DNA from: Oscillospiraceae bacterium
GTDB lineage: Bacteria > Bacillota > Clostridia > Oscillospirales > Ruminococcaceae
NCBI GenBank assembly: GCA_902363145.1
Contig: CABIZB010000001.1
Coordinates: 434,001-498,000, forward strand
DNA: 64,000 nt
Direction of reading: 5' to 3'
Below, in pieces: positions 14,236 to 21,324 of the stretch. Each line of letters begins with the position of its first letter. Within the stretch, counting starts at the first letter, position 1. A model generated the notes under the pieces. That model did no database searches. It was not told the origin of the DNA and saw only the letters and a program-made list of their open reading frames with translations. Position numbers and translations under genes: made by a program.

Positions 14236-14694
14236 ATGAACACATGTAAACTTTGCAATGGAAATTTCGATTTCCGAAAAATGCAGATCGCTGAGTTTTT
14301 AGGCAGAACAGAGATTTGCTTCGGCGGAAACCTGAATAATTCTAACAGTAAAAACAGATTTAAATATTGTCCCGAGTGCGGCAGAAAACTGACCGATAAC
14401 GACTTTGGAAAAGAAATATTTATGTGTGACTTCAAACTGACTGAGGGTGGCAAGCGTAAAGTTGATAATTTCATTTCTGAATGTCGGGCGTTCCGAAAAG
14501 AACTGCTCGATGCAGGCAAAGACACGGCAAACGAAACAATGATACCCGATACAGAAGATATTCTGAGTGATATTGAGTGTTGGTTTGTAGATGGAGACGA
14601 AGGATATCATAACAGCTGGGGCGTAACTGATAATTACGATTTGGATATTAGCCTTTACTATGGAGAAGATTTCATTAAAACAGAAGGAGAGTGA
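14236..14694 (+). CDS. Zinc-ribbon phage protein
   Basis: 152 aa, ATG at 14236 after GGGGTGAGG. CKLC at the start and CPECG later form a split zinc ribbon, followed by a helical segment and an acidic C-terminus. Similar CxxC-CxxC small proteins recur in the last 7 kb. Function unknown. Confidence 0.7.
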   Translation: MNTCKLCNGNFDFRKMQIAEFLGRTEICFGGNLNNSNSKNRFKYCPECGRKLTDNDFGKEIFMCDFKLTEGGKRKVDNFISECRAFRKELLDAGKDTANETMIPDTEDILSDIECWFVDGDEGYHNSWGVTDNYDLDISLYYGEDFIKTEGE

Positions 14695-14699
14695 TAACA

Positions 14700-14891
14700 A
14701 TGACAAAAAGTCAAATGGAAAAGAAGCTTGCAGAATATTTAGATGATAGATATTCTCTAATGTTTCTTAATATTGACACGTTTATATCAGCAAGAAACGA
14801 AATTTTTTATCATGGTGCGTGTGCTGCTATTGCTCAAATCGGCAGCTGGGAACGCAAAGAAAACGGAAAACATTATGTAGAATTAGATTAA
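14700..14891 (+). CDS. Small phage protein
   Basis: 63 aa; ATG at 14700 after AGAAGGAGAGTG. Helical beginning (TKSQMEKKLAEYLDD). No family recognised. Confidence 0.65.
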   Translation: MTKSQMEKKLAEYLDDRYSLMFLNIDTFISARNEIFYHGACAAIAQIGSWERKENGKHYVELD

Positions 14892-14906
14892 ACAAGGAGG
14901 CAGTCT

Positions 14907-15170
14907 ATGATAAAACCGGGTACAAAATGGATAATAAGGGAATTGACAGATATATGGAGTCATCAGCCAAACGGAACTCTTCATAGCTATGGCTATTTCG
15001 AAAACGAAAATGGACAGTGGATATATAATATCGACTTCCATTATGACGGCTGCTTCGCTCCTGTTCAGCTCAAACTTCCAAAGAGAATATCCATAACAAG
15101 AGCCGTCCAAAAAGCGAGAAAGATTTTTGAGAACACTACATACTGTGACCAGCCTGACTGGAACGATTGA
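14907..15170 (+). CDS. Small phage protein
   Basis: 87 aa after CAAGGAGGCAGTCT. Trp- and Tyr-rich beta-like first half, then a basic segment KLPKRISITRAVQKARK. Function unknown. Confidence 0.7.
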   Translation: MIKPGTKWIIRELTDIWSHQPNGTLHSYGYFENENGQWIYNIDFHYDGCFAPVQLKLPKRISITRAVQKARKIFENTTYCDQPDWND

Positions 15171-15187
15171 TAATTGGAGGAGTAGAA

Positions 15188-15403
15188 ATGAAACTGGTAT
15201 ATGATTTTGATTTTAGTAAAGCTGCGAAGCAAGCCGAAACTCTTATCAACGAATGTGTAAGAAAAAAAGAAGGAAGAGCATTTACAAAGATATATGCAAA
15301 CATCAATGGTCGGTTATTTGAAATCAATAAACCTGTATCTTTATATGTATATCAGATTCTTCATTCGGATGGCACTCCATTCTACGAAGACGAGATACAC
15401 TAA
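15188..15403 (+). CDS. Small phage protein
   Basis: 71 aa, ATG after TTGGAGGAGTAGA. Basic helical segment KAAKQAETLINECVRKKEGR then a short beta part. Unknown. Confidence 0.65.
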   Translation: MKLVYDFDFSKAAKQAETLINECVRKKEGRAFTKIYANINGRLFEINKPVSLYVYQILHSDGTPFYEDEIH

Positions 15404-15424
15404 ATGATAATCGGAGGAATAAAA

Positions 15425-15790
15425 ATGAAAACAAGATACAAAGTCGAATGTGTAACTCCCGACGAATCGTATAACCACTTCTGCAACTCGTATAAGGAAC
15501 TTCGTGAATACTGCGGATGTAATCTCACAAAGGGTTACTGGACCGGATTTAAACGTTATGATTATCGTGGGTATAACAGTAAGAACCAGACGAATTTTTA
15601 TATTACAAAAGAAGATCCTCGCTATGATAATTATATCCACGAAGATGAAACGCTCGTCACGACAAAAACTTTTACTGTCGGACGGTTCAGTCAGGCACAG
15701 ATACTCAAAGTCGAAGGTAGGAAGATTACAATAAACAGAGCCGTTGCTGAAAAGTACGGCATCATAATTGAAGAAATAAAAGAAGAGTAA
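15425..15790 (+). CDS. Small Tyr-rich phage protein
   Basis: 121 aa, ATG after ATCGGAGGAATAAA. Tyr/Asn-rich first half, then ITINRAVAEKYGI, a segment like the one in the gene at 14907 (SITRAVQKAR). Unknown function. Confidence 0.7.
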   Translation: MKTRYKVECVTPDESYNHFCNSYKELREYCGCNLTKGYWTGFKRYDYRGYNSKNQTNFYITKEDPRYDNYIHEDETLVTTKTFTVGRFSQAQILKVEGRKITINRAVAEKYGIIIEEIKEE

Positions 15791-15928
15791 TCGTCACGCC
15801 AAATTCTGCACAGCCCACCATGGACTGTGGATAACGGCTCGGAACGAGGAGCTTTCTCAATCCGACAACTGTAAAATCGTGAACGAAGCATATTGAAAAA
15901 TATATGTTTAAATAAGGAGATGTTTTCT
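15791..15928 (+). other. Short non-coding spacer with hairpins
   Basis: No gene fits. CACAG at 15810 region pairs with CTGTG around CCCACCATGGA, and GGCTCG...CGAGGAGC gives a second small hairpin. It ends at the ribosome site of the next gene. No conserved P3 motif of the array is present. Confidence 0.4.
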
Positions 15929-16156
15929 ATGGATATGAAACTGTGCAGCGAGTGCATGAATCGTTCCATCATTATGATGGAATCCAAAACAGGCAAGGAG
16001 TATCGAGAATACTTTTGCTCCGTTTCGGGTACCCGGTTGAAATTCACTAAAGAGTGCCCGATGAGTTATGATTTGCAGGAATACGAAAATCTGATTGCAA
16101 AAGGCGAGGCTTATGATCAGCTGAGGTACAGAAAAGAAATGGAGGCAGCAATATGA
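15929..16156 (+). CDS. Small Cys-containing phage protein
   Basis: 75 aa, ATG 8 bases after AAGGAGATG. CSEC at the N-terminus plus two later Cys (FCSVSG, ECPMS) may form a zinc site. Overlaps the next start by ATGA. Unknown function. Confidence 0.65.
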   Translation: MDMKLCSECMNRSIIMMESKTGKEYREYFCSVSGTRLKFTKECPMSYDLQEYENLIAKGEAYDQLRYRKEMEAAI

Positions 16157-16419
16157 ATAATAAGTTCATAAAGGAAATCGCAAATTACATGATAAAAACA
16201 GGAACTGCAAAAACCACATCCGGCAATTACATATTTTACTTTGATGATCTTGCAAAAAGATTCAGAACAAGTAAGACGGTTATATCAGCAAATGCCGAGG
16301 CTATTCTTGACGAACTGATTCAGCATGAGGAATTCTGTTTTGATGGTCAGGAATTAGAGCCGGACTGTTTTAGCCTGATGTTCTATCTTAACTATTGTCC
16401 TAATTGTGATGAATGCTAA
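16153..16419 (+). CDS. Possible small winged-helix-like protein
   Basis: 88 aa, ATGA overlap with the previous gene. The middle (FDDLAKRFRTSKTVISANAEAILDELIQ) reads like a helix-turn-helix, and the end has CPNCDEC. DNA binding is only an inference. Confidence 0.6.
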   Translation: MNNKFIKEIANYMIKTGTAKTTSGNYIFYFDDLAKRFRTSKTVISANAEAILDELIQHEEFCFDGQELEPDCFSLMFYLNYCPNCDEC

Positions 16420-16436
16420 TATGGAAAGGAAGAATA

Positions 16437-16619
16437 ATGATGAACGAATATATAATCGTGTTTGATAGCGGAGCCCCATCATTCAGGTGTGGAATCAAGA
16501 AAACCATAACTGCAATTTCACCTGCTGATGCCATTATTAAACTCATGCGATCTGTCAAGGTGGACTGTATAATTTCAATTCATAAACTTGATAATACAAA
16601 AGAAGAGTGTTGTGTATGA
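16437..16619 (+). CDS. Small phage protein
   Basis: 60 aa, ATG after GGAAAGGAAGAATA (second ATG at 16440). A strand-rich beginning is followed by SPADAIIKLMRSVK. Contains TAACTGCAAT at 16506. Overlaps the next start by ATGA. Confidence 0.6.
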   Translation: MMNEYIIVFDSGAPSFRCGIKKTITAISPADAIIKLMRSVKVDCIISIHKLDNTKEECCV

Positions 16620-16936
16620 AAAAGATATCTTATGCCGAACTTGTTAAAAACGAAAATCACATTCTCTGCAATAATATCACTAATCTCGGACTTGACCTTT
16701 ACTGCGGCAGTGATTATAATGAAGAAAATGATTATTATTACGATATCTATCAGTATTATCTTATCGACCAGAGCTTTGCCGATTATTTGGCAAGAGCAAC
16801 CGATGAAATTGTATACTATTGCGATGAACTGGATCTTTATGTATGGGGAGTGACTCACTTTGGCACTCCTTGGAACGGCGTCTATCTTAACGTCAAAACC
16901 TTTGATGAAATGTGCGCCGACGGTACATATGATTAA
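16616..16936 (+). CDS. Acidic Tyr-rich phage protein
   Basis: 106 aa starting at the ATG overlapping the previous TGA. Very rich in D, E and Y; a WGVTHFGTPWNGVYL motif near the end is the only distinctive piece. Its 3' end overlaps by 4 bases the 3' end of the convergent ImmA-like gene. Function unknown. Confidence 0.65.
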   Translation: MKKISYAELVKNENHILCNNITNLGLDLYCGSDYNEENDYYYDIYQYYLIDQSFADYLARATDEIVYYCDELDLYVWGVTHFGTPWNGVYLNVKTFDEMCADGTYD

Positions 16937-17472
16937 TTGTGATTATGCTTATATTCCCAGATAAAATCTGCAAATTGTCCATAGACCTGACGTTCTAAAG
17001 ATGATTTAAGAAAAACGTTACGCTGATATAACACTGCCATTCTCTTTGCTCTTATTTCGGCTGCCATTTTGGATATATTACAAATTTCAGATATCTCATT
17101 TGCCGAATGAATGTCGCAGCCCCAAAGCACACACGCAGGAGCAAGAATGTCAATCGCAAATCTTTCTGCCTCGTACTCGTCATCGGTGGGGATGATAATA
17201 TGACCCAGCTCGTGAGCAATAGTGTATCGTCGTGCTTGATATGTTTCGGTATTTCTTACAATGATATAATATCTGTTGTTCTCGATAACTGTTTTTCCTC
17301 TCTGCTCGGCGGCCAAAACATAAGGACTGTCAGTCGGCAGAACAGAATTTTCTATTACTTCGGAATTGTAATGATTGCAAATCTGAGACAGTTTGACGGG
17401 AAGCGTTTTAATATTGCAGTTGACCAAACATTGCCACGCTGCATTTCTGGCTCGTCTGTATTTTTCATACAA
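16933..17472 (-). CDS. immA: ImmA/IrrE-type metallopeptidase
   Basis: 179 aa from a TTG at 17472, chosen because GAGGTGA sits 5 bases upstream; a GTG at 17481 gives 182 aa but overlaps that site. LYEKYRRARNAAWQC and YTIAHELGHIII with a downstream E-YEAERFA give the HExxH plus Glu zinc site of the ImmA/IrrE family. In ICEBs1 and phages such proteins cleave the partner repressor. It follows the S24-type repressor gene on the same strand, separated by a terminator-like hairpin that also contains its ribosome site. Likely induces release from repression. Confidence 0.85.
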   Translation of the reverse strand: MYEKYRRARNAAWQCLVNCNIKTLPVKLSQICNHYNSEVIENSVLPTDSPYVLAAEQRGKTVIENNRYYIIVRNTETYQARRYTIAHELGHIIIPTDDEYEAERFAIDILAPACVLWGCDIHSANEISEICNISKMAAEIRAKRMAVLYQRNVFLKSSLERQVYGQFADFIWEYKHNHN

Positions 17473-17516
17473 AAAAATCACCTCAGCAGTTATTGTTTGT
17501 AACTGCCGGGGTGATT
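17471..17516 (-). terminator. Attenuator-like hairpin covering immA ribosome site
   Basis: On the minus strand AATCACC pairs with GGTGATT (17510-17516 with 17476-17482) and GGCAGTTAC with ATAACTGC inside, followed by seven T. This is a Rho-independent terminator shape between the repressor and immA. The 3' arm contains GAGGTGA, the ribosome site of immA, so folding would both stop transcription and hide translation. Confidence 0.7.
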
Positions 17517-17530
17517 ATTAAGGAGGGGCG

Positions 17531-18301
17531 TTAGTAATTGTTAGTAGATTTGGAAATGTTGCGTAAACTGTAACTGCGGGCGGCAAGCATCTGAGGTTCT
17601 TCGTTCATATAGTACCCGATGACTTTGCCAAAAATTTCGATCTTGTGGTCTGTAGTTATAACCGAATATTTGGAATTGTAAGAATGAAGACCATCTTCCT
17701 GATAAACTTTAAACAGGGGACAACCATCAACTATGGCAATAACTTCATCTCCATATCGGATCTCACAATTACGGTTTACCCAAACAATGCAGCCATTGGG
17801 ATATTCAGGCTCCATGCTATCTCCGTCAATCGGAATTCCACAATCTGCACCGACAGGGATTTCATCAATAGGAAACGACTCTTTTTCAAAAGAATCATCT
17901 TCCGTAAAAGGGAAAGAAACACCTGCGCCTGCAGCGATAACCGCAACATCCATTTTGCGCATAGAGATTTTTCGTCTTTTGTTTTGAGATTCTCCAAGTC
18001 TATCGGATATTTCAGAACAGCGACCGATAAAACGCTGTTGTTCATTATCAGGCAGCGAGTGGAAGACATTTAATAATGCTTTGTCGTTCTCAGATAATGA
18101 TATTTTATCAAACAATAGGTTGTCAACGGTAACGTTAAGGTATCTTGCGATTTTAACTACAATATCAAGAGTTATCTTAGAAGTCGGTTTCTTTTCCCAC
18201 TGGCTGAACAAGCTCTTGTTACAGCCAATAGCAGCTGCAACGGAAGCCTTAGTCTTTCCGCTGTTTACTATTTTCTGTATTATGGTTTCACTGTATTCCA
18301 T
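17531..18301 (-). CDS. CI/LexA-like repressor with S24 autoprotease domain
   Basis: 256 aa. The N-terminus is a helix-turn-helix (KTKASVAAAIGCNKSLFSQWEKK), followed by a linker and an S24 peptidase domain: AAGAG cleavage-type site (about residue 120), GDSMEPEYPNG with the nucleophile Ser, and LFKVY with the general-base Lys. Both catalytic residues are present. Such repressors hold prophages silent until self-cleavage. A second control layer is suggested by the adjacent ImmA-type peptidase. Divergent from the + strand promoter at 18394. Implies a temperate or plasmid-like state. Confidence 0.88.
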   Translation of the reverse strand: MEYSETIIQKIVNSGKTKASVAAAIGCNKSLFSQWEKKPTSKITLDIVVKIARYLNVTVDNLLFDKISLSENDKALLNVFHSLPDNEQQRFIGRCSEISDRLGESQNKRRKISMRKMDVAVIAAGAGVSFPFTEDDSFEKESFPIDEIPVGADCGIPIDGDSMEPEYPNGCIVWVNRNCEIRYGDEVIAIVDGCPLFKVYQEDGLHSYNSKYSVITTDHKIEIFGKVIGYYMNEEPQMLAARSYSLRNISKSTNNY

Positions 18302-18327
18302 ATTTCAATGTTTACCTCGTAAATTGT

Positions 18328-18357
18328 TGTATAGTTTCTTAATTGTATCTTTGTCGA
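18328..18357 (-). promoter_or_regulatory. Candidate repressor promoter
   Basis: Minus strand reads TCGACA (18357-18352), 18-base spacer, TATACA (18333-18328), about 27 bases upstream of the repressor start. Weak match; position is right. Confidence 0.4.
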
Positions 18358-18393
18358 TAATAAACAAAGATGAATATAATTTGAAAAAAACAC

Positions 18394-18422
18394 TTGACTT
18401 TACGTTCAAAAGCGTATATAAT
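18394..18422 (+). promoter_or_regulatory. SigA-type promoter facing away from repressor
   Basis: TTGACT (18394-18399), 17-base spacer, TATAAT (18417-18422). Divergent from the repressor gene; its start point would fall in the palindrome at 18431. Confidence 0.8.
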
Positions 18423-18430
18423 CATATTAT

Positions 18431-18450
18431 AAGTTGAATATTCTCAACTT
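18431..18450. promoter_or_regulatory. Candidate operator palindrome
   Basis: AAGTTGA-ATATTC-TCAACTT is a 20-base inverted repeat located just downstream of the divergent -10 box. Position and symmetry fit a repressor operator. It could also form an RNA hairpin. Confidence 0.55.
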
Positions 18451-18545
18451 TAGTATTATTATACCACATTTCGTGATAAAAGTCAAGTAAACTAATTATT
18501 TCTTGACATACACATTTGCTGTCCGATTTTCCGACCAGATCGTGT

Positions 18546-18553
18546 GCTATAAT
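18546..18553 (+). promoter_or_regulatory. Extended -10 promoter candidate
   Basis: TGCTATAAT is an extended -10 box about 33 bases before the hicA-like start. The TTGACA at 18503 is too far (39 bases) to be its -35. Confidence 0.4.
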
Positions 18554-18585
18554 TAGTATGGCAAAATATATAAGGAGGTCTAAAG

Positions 18586-18783
18586 ATGTTTATAAAAGAA
18601 TATTCTGTGCGAGAAGTGCAGGATATATTATCACGGAATGGGTTTACATATCTTAGAACTCACGGCAGTCATCGTATTTATTCAAACGGTAATTGCAGCG
18701 TTTCAATTCCGTCTCAGAAAAAGACAGTTAATAAAATGCTTTTTCTGAGAATTGTCAAGGAAAATAATTTGATATTAAATTAA
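18586..18783 (+). CDS. HicA-family mRNA interferase-like toxin
   Basis: 65 aa after AAGGAGGTC. REVQDILSRNGFTYLRTHGSHRIYSNG and SVSIPSQKKTVNKML fit the HicA fold, with the conserved HGSH catalytic His. HicA proteins are double-stranded-RNA-binding-fold ribonucleases paired with HicB. No HicB-like antitoxin is seen in the next genes, so it is an orphan or has another partner. Confidence 0.75.
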   Translation: MFIKEYSVREVQDILSRNGFTYLRTHGSHRIYSNGNCSVSIPSQKKTVNKMLFLRIVKENNLILN

Positions 18784-18799
18784 ATGGAGGATTTTACAA

Positions 18800-19039
18800 A
18801 TGGAAAACATGAATAGAATTATGGCACTTTCCCAGATGAATGATACAGTCGATTTTGCAACGGTCGTAAGAGAAGCGGCCGACAAAGCACAGGAAAGGTT
18901 TGATAAATGGTCTGAAAAAAATCAAGAAAGCGAGAAGGGCGACGCAATGCAGGAATATATCGATCACCTTAATTCTGCCGCCGATGCTTTTGATGAAGCC
19001 TTTTCCGAACTGAATGAAGCTTTGGAAATGGACGTGTAA
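18800..19039 (+). CDS. Small acidic helical protein
   Basis: 79 aa after AATGGAGG. Helical and acidic (ADKAQERFDKWSEKNQESEKG), 16 bases after the HicA-like gene, so it could be its partner, but no HicB signature is visible. Confidence 0.65.
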   Translation: MENMNRIMALSQMNDTVDFATVVREAADKAQERFDKWSEKNQESEKGDAMQEYIDHLNSAADAFDEAFSELNEALEMDV

Positions 19040-19051
19040 GAGGGTGTATAT

Positions 19052-19237
19052 ATGGAAATAATTATACTAATTATCATTTTTGCATATCCTTTAATTTTCT
19101 TTCTTGTTAAATCGGTTGAAGACGACGATGAAAGAGAAGCTAAAGCCGCCGAACAAGCTGCTCGTGAAGACTTAATGAGGAGACTTGCAGAAGCAAGAAA
19201 GCGCAATGCAGAATTGCGAAATAAGAAAGGAGAATAA
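19052..19237 (+). CDS. Small membrane-anchored protein
   Basis: 61 aa. An N-terminal transmembrane segment (IIILIIIFAYPLIFFLV) is followed by a charged coiled-coil-like tail of D/E then A/E/R. Likely membrane-anchored with a cytoplasmic helix. Function unknown. Confidence 0.65.
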   Translation: MEIIILIIIFAYPLIFFLVKSVEDDDEREAKAAEQAAREDLMRRLAEARKRNAELRNKKGE

Positions 19238-19239
19238 TA

Positions 19240-20421
19240 ATGCTTGGATTGGTAAGTACTATTTTTACATGGCTTGGTATTGGCGGCGCTGTGGTGCATG
19301 AAAAGGTTAAAGAAACATGTGTAGATGCAAAATTAGAAGCCGCTAAAGAATCCAGAATAGCTGCAGCTGAATATGCCAGAGTCGGCAGCATTGAAGAAAA
19401 GATTACAAATATTAACAAGGCGACAGAGCTGGGGCTTATTTATGATGAAAAATTCCAAATAAGTATAACATTGACGATTCTTGAGTTTGCGGCACGTCGT
19501 GATGAAGATATCTCTTCTTCAGATATTAACAGGTTTAATGGAACCGTTTTTTTTAATGGAGATCAATTTCCATCTCCTTTACTCGATAAGGAAAAAATAG
19601 ATACTGTTCGTCGCTTTTTTGATTATCATGATTTTAGGATCATGGCATATGTTGCAAAAAACAGTGATGAATCAATGTATATCGAAGGACTTACGTGTAG
19701 AATTCTTAATATTCTGGGGTATTATTATGATGAAATTGTAATGGAAAAGCTTAGTCATACCTCAGAGTTTAGGCTTATGGCCAAATGTGTCTATGACCCT
19801 TATGATAGAAGTGGCCCCTTTTCTCCCCGTCCCGGGTATCTGGAACTGTTTGATAAGTACTATATTTTTTATATAAATTATCGTCAATCTGACCTTGACA
19901 AGTTTTTGCCATTGGAAAAAGCAGAAAAATTAAGGGAGGCAAAAGCCGTTGGGTTATATTACGACAGCGATGTTCTGGAAAGAATTACTTACGGAATTGC
20001 AAATCGTCGTCCCAATAATGCTCGAAACCTATTTACTGAGACACTCCTTGGACAGCCTCAAAAGCATTTATTTTACTCAAGGGAAGAAGAAATCATAAAT
20101 CAAAACTTTAAAAACGTTTGCAAAGTATTAGAAGTCGTATTAGCTCTTGAAGATCCTATTTATTTAAAGAGATTCATGTGCAAGCTTCTGAATTGTCTTG
20201 GTTATTATTACGATGAACAATATATGCAAAACTGGTTGGATACAAAAGAGTTTTGCCATGCGGAATGTTCCAAATATAGAATGGATGAAAAAACCAATAA
20301 CCCCAAGTGCCTTCGCCCTAACAGCAAAGAAATCCTGGAAAGAAATGCAGATATGCTGGCAGAAGAACTTCCACCTGACACATGGAACAGAAATTATCAG
20401 AAAGGCAGCGAGCAAGTATGA
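19240..20421 (+). CDS. Unknown protein with internal duplication
   Basis: 393 aa after AAAGGAG. Begins with a hydrophobic segment (LVSTIFTWLGIGGAVVH). Two halves of about 160 residues repeat: YIEGLTCRILNILGYYYDE (about 147) and YLKRFMCKLLNCLGYYYDE (about 308), each followed by a T-EF motif, and an earlier GL-YDE/DS pair. No known family. It sits between the small membrane protein and a toxin-like gene, in a defence-like segment. Confidence 0.75.
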   Translation: MLGLVSTIFTWLGIGGAVVHEKVKETCVDAKLEAAKESRIAAAEYARVGSIEEKITNINKATELGLIYDEKFQISITLTILEFAARRDEDISSSDINRFNGTVFFNGDQFPSPLLDKEKIDTVRRFFDYHDFRIMAYVAKNSDESMYIEGLTCRILNILGYYYDEIVMEKLSHTSEFRLMAKCVYDPYDRSGPFSPRPGYLELFDKYYIFYINYRQSDLDKFLPLEKAEKLREAKAVGLYYDSDVLERITYGIANRRPNNARNLFTETLLGQPQKHLFYSREEEIINQNFKNVCKVLEVVLALEDPIYLKRFMCKLLNCLGYYYDEQYMQNWLDTKEFCHAECSKYRMDEKTNNPKCLRPNSKEILERNADMLAEELPPDTWNRNYQKGSEQV

Positions 20422-20813
20422 GATTAATCGATAACTTCAATCTTGAATTCAGCAAGAATATTATCACATCAACGAATATTCACAACGGATTTGCAGAAAT
20501 GAAGCTGGACTGGTTCCAGCTTCCGCTTGCAGTCCGGGAAAGATTGGTAATTGATACTTTAAAAAAGGAACTCGACTATGATGATCAGTGGTATTACTTT
20601 AGCATATTTGTTCCACTGCTTAATGGAATACCAAACTTTGGAGATACATACTATTATATAGATGAATACGCTCCCAACGAACAGATGTACGAGGAGTTTG
20701 TAAAAACAAATTTTGATTTTCCGGGCTTCGTTAAAGCTTCTGTTGAAATAATAGATGTTGTTAATCTTGCTTCGGCTTTATTGCCAAGCAAAAATATGAA
20801 AAAGCCCGCCTGA
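20418..20813 (+). CDS. Unknown protein upstream of MazF-like toxin
   Basis: 131 aa, starting in an ATGA overlap with the previous gene. Hydrophobic/aromatic middle (WYYFSIFVPLLNGIPNFGDTYYY). Could be co-translated with the preceding 393-aa protein. Not a recognisable MazE-type antitoxin. Confidence 0.65.
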   Translation: MRLIDNFNLEFSKNIITSTNIHNGFAEMKLDWFQLPLAVRERLVIDTLKKELDYDDQWYYFSIFVPLLNGIPNFGDTYYYIDEYAPNEQMYEEFVKTNFDFPGFVKASVEIIDVVNLASALLPSKNMKKPA

Positions 20814-20836
20814 TTCTATGAAAGGAGAACTTGTCA

Positions 20837-21247
20837 ATGAATGTTAAAACAGGAGATGTAATTAGAATAATACTGCCAAACGCTATCGGGCATCAGCAGG
20901 GCGGAGAAAGATATGCCGTCGTTGTTTCAAACAACATTGGAAATAAAGTTTCTCCTACAGTAGAGGTTCTTCCGGGAACTACAAAAAGAGATGACAGCAC
21001 GCTTCCAACTCATGCACACTTTAAAGCCGGAGAAATTCAAGGACTGCCAAGAAATACGACTTTTGAAGCCGAAAGCCAATGGGTCATTAACAAATTTCAG
21101 ATAATTGAAGTTGTTGGACATCTGAGTGATAAACAGCTTGAAAGAATTGCGACAGCTATGATAATGGCGACTCCTCTTGTCTTAAAAGCTTTCGAGAGCA
21201 ATGTGCATAAGACACAGCGCTTTCAGAAAATCCTGAATTTCTCTTGA
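20837..21247 (+). CDS. MazF/PemK-family toxin-like endoribonuclease
   Basis: 136 aa, ATG at 20837 after AAAGGAGAACTTGTCA. KTGDVIRIILPN, GGERYAVVVSNN, and LPTHAHFKAGEIQGLPRNTTFEAESQW keep the MazF/PemK order of motifs (the GD.......G-E...R..VV.S start, TFEAE.....I-F-I end). The family cleaves mRNA. No canonical antitoxin adjacent. Confidence 0.8.
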   Translation: MNVKTGDVIRIILPNAIGHQQGGERYAVVVSNNIGNKVSPTVEVLPGTTKRDDSTLPTHAHFKAGEIQGLPRNTTFEAESQWVINKFQIIEVVGHLSDKQLERIATAMIMATPLVLKAFESNVHKTQRFQKILNFS

Positions 21248-21272
21248 CATATTTGAAAACATGTGTTATAAT
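21244..21272 (+). promoter_or_regulatory. SigA-type consensus promoter
   Basis: TTGACA (21244-21249), 17-base spacer, TATAAT (21267-21272) with a TGT just before the -10. Exact consensus; drives the DGQHR gene and what follows. Starts within 2 bases of the toxin stop. Confidence 0.85.
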
Positions 21273-21324
21273 GAAGCAAATACAAGCATATACTACTTTA
21301 TCATAATACATGGAGTGTGATAAT

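Noticed and set aside
18503..18553. TTGACA at 18503 paired with TATAAT at 18548
   Set aside because: Spacing of 39 bases is far from the 16-18 needed; kept only as an extended -10 candidate.
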